Of a stretch of DNA of 61,868 bases, positions 20,501 to 26,500 are shown one piece after another. Position numbers and translations under genes: made by a program. The DNA is from DATLFI01 sp035524895 (GTDB taxonomy: Bacteria; Acidobacteriota; Thermoanaerobaculia; Multivoradales; Multivoraceae). The stretch lies in the NCBI GenBank assembly GCA_035524895.1, contig DATLFI010000251.1, positions 1 to 61,868 on the forward strand. Reading direction: 5' to 3'. The notes under the pieces were generated by a model. That model made no database searches and was not told the DNA's origin. It saw only the letters and a list, made by a program, of their open reading frames with translations. Numbering within the stretch: the stretch's first letter is position 1; each line of letters starts with the position of its first letter.

Positions 20501-20524
20501 TGGCGGTGTAGGGGTATGGCATGA
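2528..20524 (+). CDS. Giant modular surface protein (5998 aa) with HEXXH region, CARDB/SPNGDG/Fn3 modules and IPTL-like C-terminus
   Basis: GTG 2528 gives a signal peptide directly (hydrophobic LVLWLLGAVSVPANA). GGAG lies 13 bases upstream, and the start overlaps the previous stop. Modules in order (residues approximate): HEXXH at 159-163 (HELMHRWGVH) with a later LMYGNHW, like an unclassified zincin-like family; toroid (prenyltransferase/squalene-cyclase-like) repeats 370-620 with QNADGGWG and QNADGGFG; five CARDB repeats 625-1200; SPNGDG modules near 1215, 2149, 2866 and 3102; a WD40/TolB-like propeller 1340-1600; six Fn3 domains 3490-4500; a discoidin-like domain inserted at 4110-4240; a second propeller 4530-4810; another CARDB at 4850; tandem Ig/CARDB-like modules 5180-5757; a DUF11-like domain; then IPALGWPALGALAVLLLAL and basic residues, an IPTL-CTERM-like sorting signal. 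I infer an exported, surface-anchored adhesin or scaffold, possibly proteolytic. No whole-length family is recognised. Confidence 0.85.
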   Translation: MKPSASLVLWLLGAVSVPANAQGQASAQATFLEWRGSVAVVELLGDFDVDQPDEGGTAARQEVARALYEATPDDFDFLAALTTFDYQLDADPSDGVEAIGRYLDVRNDTSGLGLELFDHSADYGSASRLQGFIDLGPMQSLEVDPHRPGFDGVLRVLAHELMHRWGVHVRFRGADGAASTELLGHQGVHWHPLADTSRGTLMYGNHWQDLGDGRFRAGLPRDAFHPFDLYLAGFVEPEEVPPLRLLRTSDPTPGWIPRSGLELQAEAIEVSIDDVIAVEGPRDPPASSAQRRFRLGFVLVTRPGDDVTESQVAAIERMGRELETRWSILTGGRSVIHAAPPLSVTELEPGTPNPVAGGPLRLAPAAVADALAWLRSRQGDEGFWEDLPATRMRDTGLALDVLRRLDPFFDRTSVALTWLATAHPASTDALARQLLAFRAAGGAAPSELVAALRARQNADGGWGLGAGLASDPLDTALAVLALGPEDPSLAAGIAYLERAQGSDGSWGTVAGGPGRIPATALALRALSSSVVAPATVSLALDWLASRQNADGGFGDSPSTSHDTAWALATLLAQGGIERAEAGEATAYLAARQSVEGSWDGSVHTTALVADTIQRLVFPNLRFAALPSSSPDPAFDGDGVVLSALVNNDGGTVAPASLLEVFEGDPESGAASIGSCPVPALSPGASAACEVVWDTTGRAGNHRLIFLLDPAGELAELSETDNRTELEIEIGVSPTGVDLEVRANEVLVVPASPSTLPSTLTVTAIVRNNGQTEALDVVVRLTARAGTAEEVVGIEALPLLPARSSLPVAFAFELTRAGSTHLDVEADPEGAISEAREDNNRATVTVTTTPSLDLEVTESDMEVVGVPLPGATVTLRATLRNRGTVDASNVELLLALESGVHTGEPDRVVLLDQVVQISAGTAITLETPWTVDREGELELAANLDPRNLVPESNEDNNEARLRFVAGALGQPNLRFVTGTLVIIPEPVLEGAPLTAGARLESNGGAVADPVVVALFDGHPAQGGLELARAELPALLPGEGHDVELLVAGGLNGPQDRVLFLVADPDAALAEAVEDDNVLFQSIAVLGLADLALGSGSLRLDPFFPLPGHAVTLEIEVANLGDQEAAPAIVEVFGGDPLAGAPLLASALLAALPPGAAGLAAPSWTLAADAEPGRPLELVVVVDRANLVRERSKANNRATLETVIGGSSSRVAERWFSPNGDGVKDTTAFFFEVPDVATSVRVEVRDAEGRLVLRSNEGVFEGAASGSFPWDGRDRHGRLARDGDYTFHLLDAGENELARAKVTLDTDRSALLEAAGTAFEHTVDLSCQIPAGASRELAWTADERWVFFEAGTGPQHGVYRVRVDGSGLQRIPEAGLTDLAVSESGRYLAFRGTQSVSFVDLVAGGSALGVDLPSRPSRLVGFVPGGESIVVLVDERVLRVAAATGEVEAVFSASVGARLLSLPDAMSIASPLPGELVRGFSGDGSALLVVRENPGGARSLIRLHLGTGQGLDLGPFSSGDASTITAVAWLGATRVALGRSGARAIEIVDPSGGSLGVFALPPDLAPPSDVLLDGALVPMPDGLVQEPPLVATLFAESGGGSLLVQITYPIGPPDGACFVNGARQTYWRFELGLGTWHRVDRDSPPPLFTCGSFHVETWAGGGFVERGVVRHGLRYRESAIELTDALPDARGELRVRVRQQGTENAHLDSLLLDVDGARLAPVSARRVDGGTEGDDAAAVLAALDDEVLEVGGATIEAIWQLADEELRSRVEAGSPIRILLAGREENLSARAARPVELPAARDGAYELVLRAEGSLVVDGRQTADDRLGEPLFREWVRPDTGHPRAEVLGWVLTDGERIYAALDFTADNTRDVDGDWGALLLDTGSGWRELRVTERETTWGRAGFGTTGTVRYRHRYYELSASLAELGLSVGDSVRVRFAAYGTAALLDDEPATSFHDLRSLGFVGDREHLLFESLELGEPSLGVMLERDRLVPLFADWNRARTFALSPSGRLLFFRSRDRLESPDSLCVGINEEVMVLSSLANATAQLDARLTGGGGVQLSGIASDLNFRRYTLEYAPVEDPEGWRLLAPPSERQVLDGPLGLWTPPAAGSYRVRLTVEDRAGNVARAERPVAVAAPPDLTDLGLAPRLISPNGDGVADELVVSYRVLRPVLVRIEIRDATRRVVRAFDRSHPLAGESVELRWDGRDSRGLFVSDGAYSVAVAGLELFFDVDRTPPEVTTSSSHDGNVPLAGHLSIRVRDQHLDQGPLGVVESGVGDPPAVWTLVEELESVEPDRSGRVEEARFEIPLTRNALLGRRFRVDVHDAAGNRTVVLTDPIAEGVFTVASGPDRYDLTSGSFPLEPTSASGLHGPEPGDAPGDPCFADPSWPWLCWVSRFPTAGALRLRVQTTLAVAPAQVFLQFRPFDWDQLGAAEAGLLWSEREISMVFPPEGVTPIAGFPLDGFDLVWDLAGLDRDRLTVVRMRVVDTGGVEHFSGAFRLAPSRGLLLIGRLDHGDPQVLRGLPEVERQAYFEAIRALAREAGYGDGRDGELLWGIENLDGPVESAELFLRSDDDGRYHAEARFEAAAIADRVFLFEAPTIECATYEARLRAVDGAGKVRITSSVVEIPCLRVAVTLDPPPEPVCGSVPGAASRLGLTVMPSSLDGASLKQLRVELEHLGTRRILDNRNAPESGVEQRFALDLSEFAEGEYRLVVSLTNVRDDVRSEVRRVFVDRTPPVLEVTSPTDALAVCGALRIEGRAHDAVSGLRLELELAEAPEGSTCSTSSLYTGGADPNDGGWAVGLLTGELGRISSCEGEIEVRLIAYDRAGNTTCVDRRALVDSAVVGSGVSVLGVPIPTTGGALYQGLSPNGDGVADELSILLATGEPSFVSLEVFAQSQAPGCKDPLAAVGSAVRSLTQALPLSPGSTTVVWDGLDEAGVPAPDGIYGVVARFEDGCRNRRTETFCSVVVDSSGPSLEVVAPAAGNDVAGIADVRGSVVDVRPALPALGGLLGDELLSFADYQLDYRLDALPDGFAPIAAGDRERTALNGHLASWRLGNVAGPVTLRLRAADVLGNRSEVRVPVRAVDVAQLVSELEPVPRLFSPNGDGRRDQTAIRFALEQPAIVDLHILDAGVLVRALAAGEALSAGSAVRTWDGLSGSGAVALDGEYEVELIARLQEQPAVSQTVRTVLLLDATPPSLSVTRPDTGFVASGAEVAIEVADQQPASWTLELAAGASVTPAAWQPLAAGVGVVSGTVARLEDLAEGAYRLRLSATDQAESQSVLEVPLVVDTTSPVVTWLAPAEGSSLQDEFVVTARIDESHRGGYRIEIAPGLDPSVESFSLLVDASGDGSAEVSRSVDLGDRSEGPWTLRLLARDLAGNSGEARARVRIDRSPPRVDIASPASGAWVRQPVDVRGEATDLNLASWSLLLRGAGAGSTGLAVVLQSGEEPVGPDGVFLIWTALPPDGEYELVLSASDHAGHEATAAVAVNVDRTPPAMPAGFTGEVQPGGGAMLHWQPGSEPDLAGYRLLRGGVVAHELAPDAATARDQGLFEGRYDYTLVAFDHAGNESTPAGPVSLVIDTTPPDAQLLRPRAGERVAGVVEIVGTAASADDFREYRLLMAIAPPPSLPMLLRSSPVPAYAALLGQWDTTPVADGTEATIVLEAEDTTGNVARVSVTVLVDHTAPAAPQGLVATVTGDDVELTWQPNGEPDLLGYVLLRDGTPVGAAASAGGTDLRELALPGTSFLDAERPDGSYSYQVVALDAAGNASPPSPPATALIETGPPIVTILAPEEGQRVEGVVTILAEIADHDVIEVRFEARAEDAAEWALIEVDAAEPWTVAWDATALPFGSYEIRAIARDSSGLEGPAHDVRVELTELTPPPSPQLLDALADGGEVTLSWTGVEAPDLAGYHLERSGDGGESWLRLTLQPLDSLEGLDSNVADDAYRYRVLAVDVNGNESEPSPEAAARVFTTVLEQPWTPTAELVAGPVPGRGPEALVYRVELELEQPDGSVVPLSPFDSSPDGGFAVPVIDLARGRSVLRVRLVDGGGHRSKPAWAVIVSAAPPGSPSGFGATVTDLRVALSWDANPEPNIVGYRLARRGESVVLDSPVTPVAATASSTRSASTRGPSRAIDGNVLTWWAPAGGGGTFDPPEWIEVRLDASRVLSGVELLWREEQYAPLDARVEGWSGEVWLPLAPVPTGEATATVSFPRSYATDRLRVLIQQANEVFEPIRLAEFRLLELGLVDGLAFEHEVEDGVHRYGLAGVDSLGLVSAAATIDVPVGDTTVPEAVTLAAQVRGSEVDLTWTASSASDIAGYSILRDGAPLETRLDTGWLAYTDGPLRNGTYRYGVTALDTVGNESAASNEVAVEIAVSTPGAPELGVVAIDSGAVTLAWTPSAEGSAPVAFVVRRGVTSGGPYEGIVVTPALEWVDEELDPTTTYYYVVYARDAAGNESAASNEVSATPADTTAPHAPRLFHPTRPGHPIVVEELAVHVAGISEPGTGVELWRNGSFRSNTMATAAWGEERSGLFVRDADFANWGSRAIAIDHDGALWIVGFPAAVVERVATEVAAARWFNAEEILFATWSGELRRYDLALRYGSTLASLDEIVEIATGPDPEVVFLVAIREGQPGLWQLDLAAGDWTQLAAVADLGELRHTSVSPDGVLLAYQQEGEGLIVLDIESGHSAPLDLEGAGPVAWSPDATALLYTRATPTGDQVWRFDLGGAVASPVTAAPAEAARPLWSPDGSMYAHQLEGEGLVVVEWATGDVVATLGEHAWAEWTGGGPIGLLQHGELVRLVPAGLFRFEDIDLLSGVNVFAAHSRDDAGPESALSEAITVTLAPDALADLELRSSELVVMPPAVAPSDPLRVSVVVRNRGARSAPANELDLRLEGAAGEVWSVSLPVPALEPGGFATIFHDTALVAAGIYLVHARADPGDRVPEGDETNNHATREVRVLEPGLPGLELVSEKARFDPGETVRGALRLIGGGAFRGRLRVRFEDELGFLVATLLDQSLILGFGEELGRDLEHAAVGVFAGRYRLRAIVDDEQGGQVVEAAVTFEIGEAIETAVDVRVDRLHIVRPETVSLEAALRYLAGNALLDGVDFVLSLLDPTGAEVARWSETSGALLPGAEARVSASWASAGAVPGRYRVVLGASHQGRPLGAAEGLFDVVLGPGRLRGTLDAPGQVAAGVPIPVAFVVENIGESALGSLPVRVALRAAPPAGVRASESRLVDLPAGGGASGAAELATRGLGLGSFLLVLEADLPGAAGGSPSTVLLDTAAVTLVDREAPEVELRDPVDGGFVGRNAQVTVRALDRLSGVERVEVLVDGGVSLPAGAIGLDGHDYAARLDGLGSLDEGPHTLQARARDRAGNEESTGVAQVVVDLTPPRITVLGVVDGQRSETVLVPVVEVVEEHPATQSVLLDGRPFVSGSPVSVIGLHRLDVVAADRAGNRAEARVTFEIASSSGPAVTGTLDGVAPETTLGNPLLATAEVRNESAIALVALPVAVTLHAAGSGDEVARLELSLDLAIGADHSQSVSLPTGALVPGDYELRLSADLAQLGGGVTQLDVSSVELVDGTVPVIELLEPADGALTAADMSVHVRAVDAHSALAAVELALDGAAWSPLAAGGGSDEYVATLSGLADGPHWVVVRARDAAGNESQASAAFQVDGTAPLIEITGVVNGQSGSEPVVPVVAATDPHLDTVTLLLDGGPFVSGTEIAEVGPHRLEVEAVDLVGNQAALAVDFEILPAGAPTLALTSPLAGSRVDERAIRIEGVTEAGLEVWLESPEARTVIAGGDGTFAFEAVPLRYGPNRIAVELRDEAGGVSVRAENTVERLRPILVAELRVEVNAGDGGAGPGDVLRYELVLRNDGEGTAHELVAELPLPEHTSWLDGELRVAEMLAAPPAAEHVLEWWVQIDDELPPGVREIVAQAIVRGAELDDLASDDPRLPGAADPTVLPLVVAIEIPALGWPALGALAVLLLALGMWRCRGMA
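18059..19796 (+). repeat. Two tandem ~290-residue modules inside the giant surface protein
   Basis: Module 1 (about 18059-18933) and module 2 (about 18947-19796) have the same internal order. Each starts with GTLD followed by a CARDB-like strand region (VAFVVENIGES / ATAEVRNESAI), then an Ig-like domain ending RARDRAGNEE / RARDAAGNES. A second Ig-like domain follows, with VVDGQRSE / VVNGQSGS, VLVPVVEV / PVVPVVAA, LLDGRPFVSG / LLDGGPFVSG and VAADRAGN / VEAVDLVGN. Divergence is high enough to suggest an old duplication. Confidence 0.75.
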
Positions 20525-23500
20525 GTGAGGCGAATCGCGTGACGGGAGCATGGCGAAGCAGGCCAGGCGTGGGCCTGGCCTTCGCGATGCTTCTGCTCGT
20601 GTGCGGCGTGGCGCCCGGCGGTACTCCTGCGCCTCAGTCAGAGAGTCGCCAGCCGCCGCCCATCGAGAGACCCATCGAGCCCGACGATTCCCGCGATCCA
20701 CTCGAGACGTGGTCGCGCTCGCGGATCGAGGGCGAGCTGGTGAGGCGTCTCGCCGCCGGGAAAGAAGTTTCGACGCTGCACGTCGAGCTGCGACAGCGAG
20801 CCGACACCCCTCGGCGTGCGAGCGGCGGAGCGGCGAGGACGAGCGCGGCGTCGAGGCTCGAAGGAGCGATCGCCGAGCTGCGCGCGATCGTCGAGTCGGC
20901 TGGGGCGGCTGCCACCGGCGATACAGCAGAGGGCGCTGCGGCGAGCGCGCGGATCGCGGGCACGGTCGAGCGCCTGCTCGCCGCTGACCTGTTGGCTAAT
21001 CACGAGCTGGTGTCCGTCGGCAAGCGGTTGGTCTCCGGCGGCGCGCACGAGACGGCGATCCGTCGCTGGGAAGAAGCGGAGCGCGTCTACCAGGAGCGAC
21101 GGGAACGCCTCGTCGCGCCGGTCGAGGGCCTGCGCGCTCGCCACGGGCTCGATGAGGCGCAGCCCGGCGCGCTCGACGACCTCGGCTCGGTGCTCGACGA
21201 GCTCGCGCCACCCTCGCGACCGATCCTGCGCGCCGGCCTTCCTTACGGCACCGCCGACTTGTCCCCACGCGAGCCTGTGTTCGAACCCACGATCGTGCCG
21301 GTGTACGTGCAGTTGGACGCGCCGCCGCCCAGCGGCGCGGACCATGGCGGCGTCGCCGGCGACCCCCACGCGGGGCTCACCGAGCCGATCCTCGAGCAGG
21401 CGCGTGCGCTCGGTCACGACGCGGTGCGCCTGTTCGAGCTAGTGCAGACCGAGATCGCCACCGAGTGGTACGCCGGCGCGATGAAGGGCGCCGACGGCAC
21501 CTTGCGTCAGCGCGCCGGCAACGACGTCGACCAGGCGAGCCTGCTGATTGCGCTGCTGCGCGCCGGCGGTTTCGCCGCGCGCTATGTCCACGGTGTGATC
21601 GAGCTCTCCCTCGAGGACCTCGCGCGCCAGCTCGACCTAGACCGCCCCGACGACGTGCCGGCAGCGCTGCGGCTCGCCGGCGTAGCCGCTCGGCCGCTGG
21701 TACGCGGCGGCCGAATCCAGGCGATGGCGCTGGAGCACACCTGGGTCGCGGCGCTGGTGCCGTACAGCAACTACCGGGGCGCCGCGGTCGATTTCTCGGG
21801 CATGACCTGGGTGCCACTGGCTCCTGCGTTGAAGGGCTACGCCTCCGAGCGCGGTCGCTTCGTGCTGCGAGAGCTCGATCCCGACGTGGCGGAGCGCGTC
21901 AACCAATACCTGTCGCGCGCCCAGCACGTCGACCCGCTGGCACAGGTCGAGAGCGAGATCGAGGCGCTGCTCGACGCCGAAGGTCGCGACGAGACGGTCG
22001 ACGACGTGCTCGGCACCAGGTCGGTCGACGCGGCGCCACTCGGCCTTCTCCCGAGCAGCCTGCCCGCGACCGTGCTGGCGGTGACCGGTGAGAGCGCGAC
22101 GCTCGCTCCCGAGCACGTGCGGCGCATCCGCCTGCGTGTCTGGCCGGGCGGCACAGGCGAGGCGGCCGGTGGCCAGGCCCCGCTCCTCGACGCGGAGCTG
22201 ACGCTCAGCGAGCTGCTCGCGCGGCGCGTCTCGCTCTCCTTCATGCCCGCAACTCTTGAGGACCACCAGACCACGCTGCTGTTCGGCGGATTGCTGTCGA
22301 CGCCGTCTTACCTGGTCGAGGTGCGGCCGCAGCTCGTGGTCGCCGGCCGGCGCGAAGCGGCAGGCGACGGATCCTTGCCGATGGCCGAACGGGCGCGTCT
22401 CGAGGTCGAGTGGCTGACGCCGGTTGCGGGCGCAGCGCCTGAGATCACCACGGTCGAGCTGATCGCCGGCGGACACTACGCGCTCGGCTTCGGTGGCCAG
22501 GCCTTCGAACCCGCCGCGCAGCTCGACCCGCGCGACGCGGCGGCGGGCGATATCGAGACGCTGGCGGCGCGCGTGCTCGCGCAGCGCGCGCTCGACTACG
22601 GCGCTCGGGTCGACCCCGCGGAGCAGCTCCTCGGCAGCCTGCTCGGTGTGCGCGTGCTCCGCCCGGCGGCGTCGCTCGCAGTCGCCTCGCTGGCACTCGA
22701 GGTCGACAGCGCCCTTGGCCTGCCGCATGGCGTACACGTGACGGGCGTGCATCTCGACGCGGCGCGACGCGTCGCCGAGCCGCTCGCCTACGACGGCGAC
22801 ACGGGCGCGGCGCGAGACTTCCTGCTGCTCGTTGGGCTCGTCGCCTCGGCGCAGGAGCGTTTCCAGTTCGAGGAGGCGTTCGGCGTGGCCGCGATCTCGG
22901 CCGATCTCGGTCTCGGCCTTGCGCGGGACCAGGGCGTCGAGGTGCTTGTGCTCGACGAAAGCAACGTCGACGCGCGCGTTGCCGAGCTGGAGCATCCCGC
23001 ATCGGTGCGAAACGCTGTCGCGTCGTGGGCACGGGCCGCCCTACGGGTGGAGGTACCGCGGACCGAGATCGGGTACCAGCACTGGGTCGGGTCGGTGTGG
23101 CGCGTGGTCGACCCGCAGTCCGGCGCGTCGGGACACTTCCTCCACGGCGGGATCGTGGACCTCGCGGGCGGCGCCACCGCGACGCCACTCGCCGACTGGC
23201 CAGTGGGTTTCCTCGCCGACGCGTTCGAGGCCTTCGGCGAGGAGCCCAACCCCGATCCGCTCTCGGCCGCGACCATCTCGCGGGTGGAACACACTGACGG
23301 GCAGCGTGGCACAGTCGGCGAGCTGTTGGAGAGAGAGCTCGCGGTGGTCGTTCGCGACGAGATCGGACGGCCCGTGCTCGGGGCGGAGGTCGAGCTCGCG
23401 GTGATCCTGGGCGGCGGGCTCTTGGTCGACGATGCCGATGGCGAGGAATCGCGCGTCGTCGTCCGCACCGACGAGCGCGGTGTTGCCACGGCGGGGCTAC

Positions 23501-26500
23501 GGCTTGGCACCGACACCAACGTCAACCCGATCCTGATCTTGGACGACCCGGCGAGCGAGCGACCGTCGCGCGCCAGCGCACACGAGATCGAGGCGACGGT
23601 CGAGGGCGCGGACGGACGCGTGTTCCTCGATCAGGCGTTGCTGGCGTACGCATTGCCAGGGGAGCCCGTTGCCTTCCGGCGGACGGACCCCGCCGAGCAA
23701 GTCATGACGGTCGAGCCTGCGGCGTGGGTCGATACGGTTCTGTTCCTCGTCGAGGACGAGCACGGAAATCCCGTGGCGAACGTCCCGGTCGTCGCGACGA
23801 TGGAGGTCCTCGAACAGCCACCGTGGCTGGAGCTCTGCTTGCAGGGATTCGAGCCCGACCCGCTTCCCGGCAAGGCCTTCCTCTTTGCGGATTGCGATCA
23901 GGCCTCCTTGCTACTGGCGCGCTGCGGTGACAGCCACCTCACGACCTCGTCTGGCGCCGCGGAGGCGGCATTCGGAGTGGTCTCCGGCCCCAATCTCACT
24001 CACGGCGATCTGCTGCGGGTCGAGGTTCCCGCGCTCGGCTCGGAGCACACCTGGAGCTTCGCACGACAGTGGACGCTGTTCTCGGGCCCCGACGATCCCC
24101 CAGTGGAGGAGGACTGCAGACCAGCGGCAGGGTATGTGGAACGCGAGGGTGACATCGAACGTGTCTTGCCGCGACTCGTCAGGGTTGTCAGTCCGGTCCC
24201 GGTGAATCTTCAGGGCGACAGCCTCCTGGCGGCGAGGCCGGGTGAGGCGTTGAAGGAGCCCTTGCCGATCCAGATCCTGGCTCTGGTGGCTGATGTGGAG
24301 GTGGTTCCCGTCGATGATCCGGAGAGCGAGAGACGCTTCGAGTTCTCCGCGACCGCGCAACGCTGGAAGCCAGCAAGGGGCGAGTTCGAGGTGCAGGTCA
24401 GTGGAGGCGGCCGTGCGGGGGCGATCGAGTATGTCCCGGCAGGAGGCGACGAACTCGGCTACTACAAGGCACAGATCTTCTTGGGACCGAACCTCGGTCC
24501 TGGCGAGATCGAGATCGTGGTCGATTCGATCGAAGTCGTCGTGCCGACGCTCAACAACAAGACCGGGATCGTGAGTCTCGAGACCCGGCAGTATCGGGAC
24601 AGCCTTCTTCCGAAGGTTCCTCATGCGGAGCGTCTCGCGCGGTTCCACGCCGTTCGTCCCGAGATCGTCGAGGTCTCTCCGCAGCGCGTCACGCTCGATG
24701 CCGAGGGGCGCTCGCAAGAGCTCGTCACCGCTCGCTTCGGTCTGGAGCCGGCAAGCTACCTGGCGCGAAGCGTCCAGGCGCTGCTGCTCGAGGACGGCGT
24801 CGCGATCAGCCACGCCCTCGCTGCCTCGCGCCAGGGCGGGGGCGAGGTCACATTCCAGCGGGGGCTACCGTTGGGCGCAACTCGTCGGTACGAGCTGCAA
24901 CTGGCGCTGAACCTGGGCAGCGAAGCGGAGGTGCGATCCGAGGCGGTAGTGCTACCGATTGCCCAGCAGCTCCTCCATGACGTCAAGCTGAGCCTGGTAC
25001 TCAGCCAGGAGGTCGACCTGCTGTCGCGCCGGGTGTTCCCGCAAGGCGACACCTTCGAGTACACGCTCGGGCAAAACGCCGAGGTGACGCTGGCGGTGCG
25101 GTCGGTCGAGGCGATCGACCTCGACGGTACGCCCGACCTCGGGGCGCCGATCCTCTTGCTCGATCGCGTGGTCCAGCCGGCCGGCGAACACGCCTTTGTC
25201 TACGGGCCACAGGACCTGCCGCCCGCTCTCTACCGCTTCGAGCTACAGGCGCGCTCGCTGCTGGATGACCACACCGAGAGCGAGCAGGGTTCGCTAGAGG
25301 TCGTGTTTCGAATTCGCGATCGCGCGCCGCTCGGCCACGCCGTAGTGCGCGGCGTCGATCTCTTCGACGGCCACCTGATCGTTCCTCGCGAAGACTTCGT
25401 GTTCCCAGGTCGCGGCCCGCAGCTCGCCTTCCGCCGCACCTGGTCGTCCAACCACGGCAACGAGCCGGGCCCGCTCGGCGTGGGCTGGGCTCATCCGTGG
25501 GACTCCCGCGTGATCGTCACGCCCTACGGCGAGGCGATCGTGGTGGGCGCCGAAGGCGGCGGCATGCGCTTCTTGCCCGAAGCGAGCGAGCCCAAGCGGT
25601 GGCGGGCCCTGCTCGGGTACCACGGCACGCTGGAGTCGAACAACGACGACTTCAGCTTCGACTTCTTCACCTGCAACGGCACTCGCTACCACTACCGCAA
25701 CACCGGTGGCTCCGAGTTCCCGCTCGATTTCGTCGAGGACACCAACGGCAATCGCCTGACCCTGAGCTACGTCGAGCTGGGCCCGTCGGCCCGGCTGTCG
25801 CAGGTGCGCGACGACGCCGGTCGCGCTCTCTCGTTCACCTGGCAGCAGCGGATCTTCGCGTTCTGGGGCGGCTGGGTGGTCACCCGCGTCGACGGGCCAG
25901 GGGGCGCCTCGCTCGAGCTCGAGTACGACGCGCTCGGCAACCTCGTGCTTGCACGCCGCGAGAACGGTGCGTACGTCGAGAGCTACCAGTACGGAACCCT
26001 GGGCGTGCAGGGTCGGCATCTCATGGTGGGCACCCGCAACGAGGTCGACGGCGCCGAGACCCGCTACTCCTGGGGTAACGCGGGAGTGGGCGTGCAAGGA
26101 GACGTCGTGGTGCAGAGCTTCGTCGTCGAGGAGCTGGTGCTGCCAGAAGGCGGTGTCACGCGCTTCGGCTACGACCGCGTGGCGCTGGCGGAGCGCGCGT
26201 CGGGAGGCGAGCTTTCGGCCACGGTACTCGACGGCCGTGGCGAGACCACCTCGTGGGTGCTGAACGGGTATGGCTCGCCGCTGCGCATCAGCGACCCGCT
26301 CGGCAACACGAGCGGTCTCGAGTGGTCGGCCGACGACGTGCTGATGACCGCGCGCACCGACCCCAACGGTGCGGTGACCCGCTACGAGTACGACCAGCAC
26401 GGCAACCAGACCGTCGAGGAGGTCGAGGTTACCGAGGGCGCCACACCGCGTGTCCTGCGGCGCGAGACCAGGTACTGGCCGCCATCGAGCTTCGCGCCAC

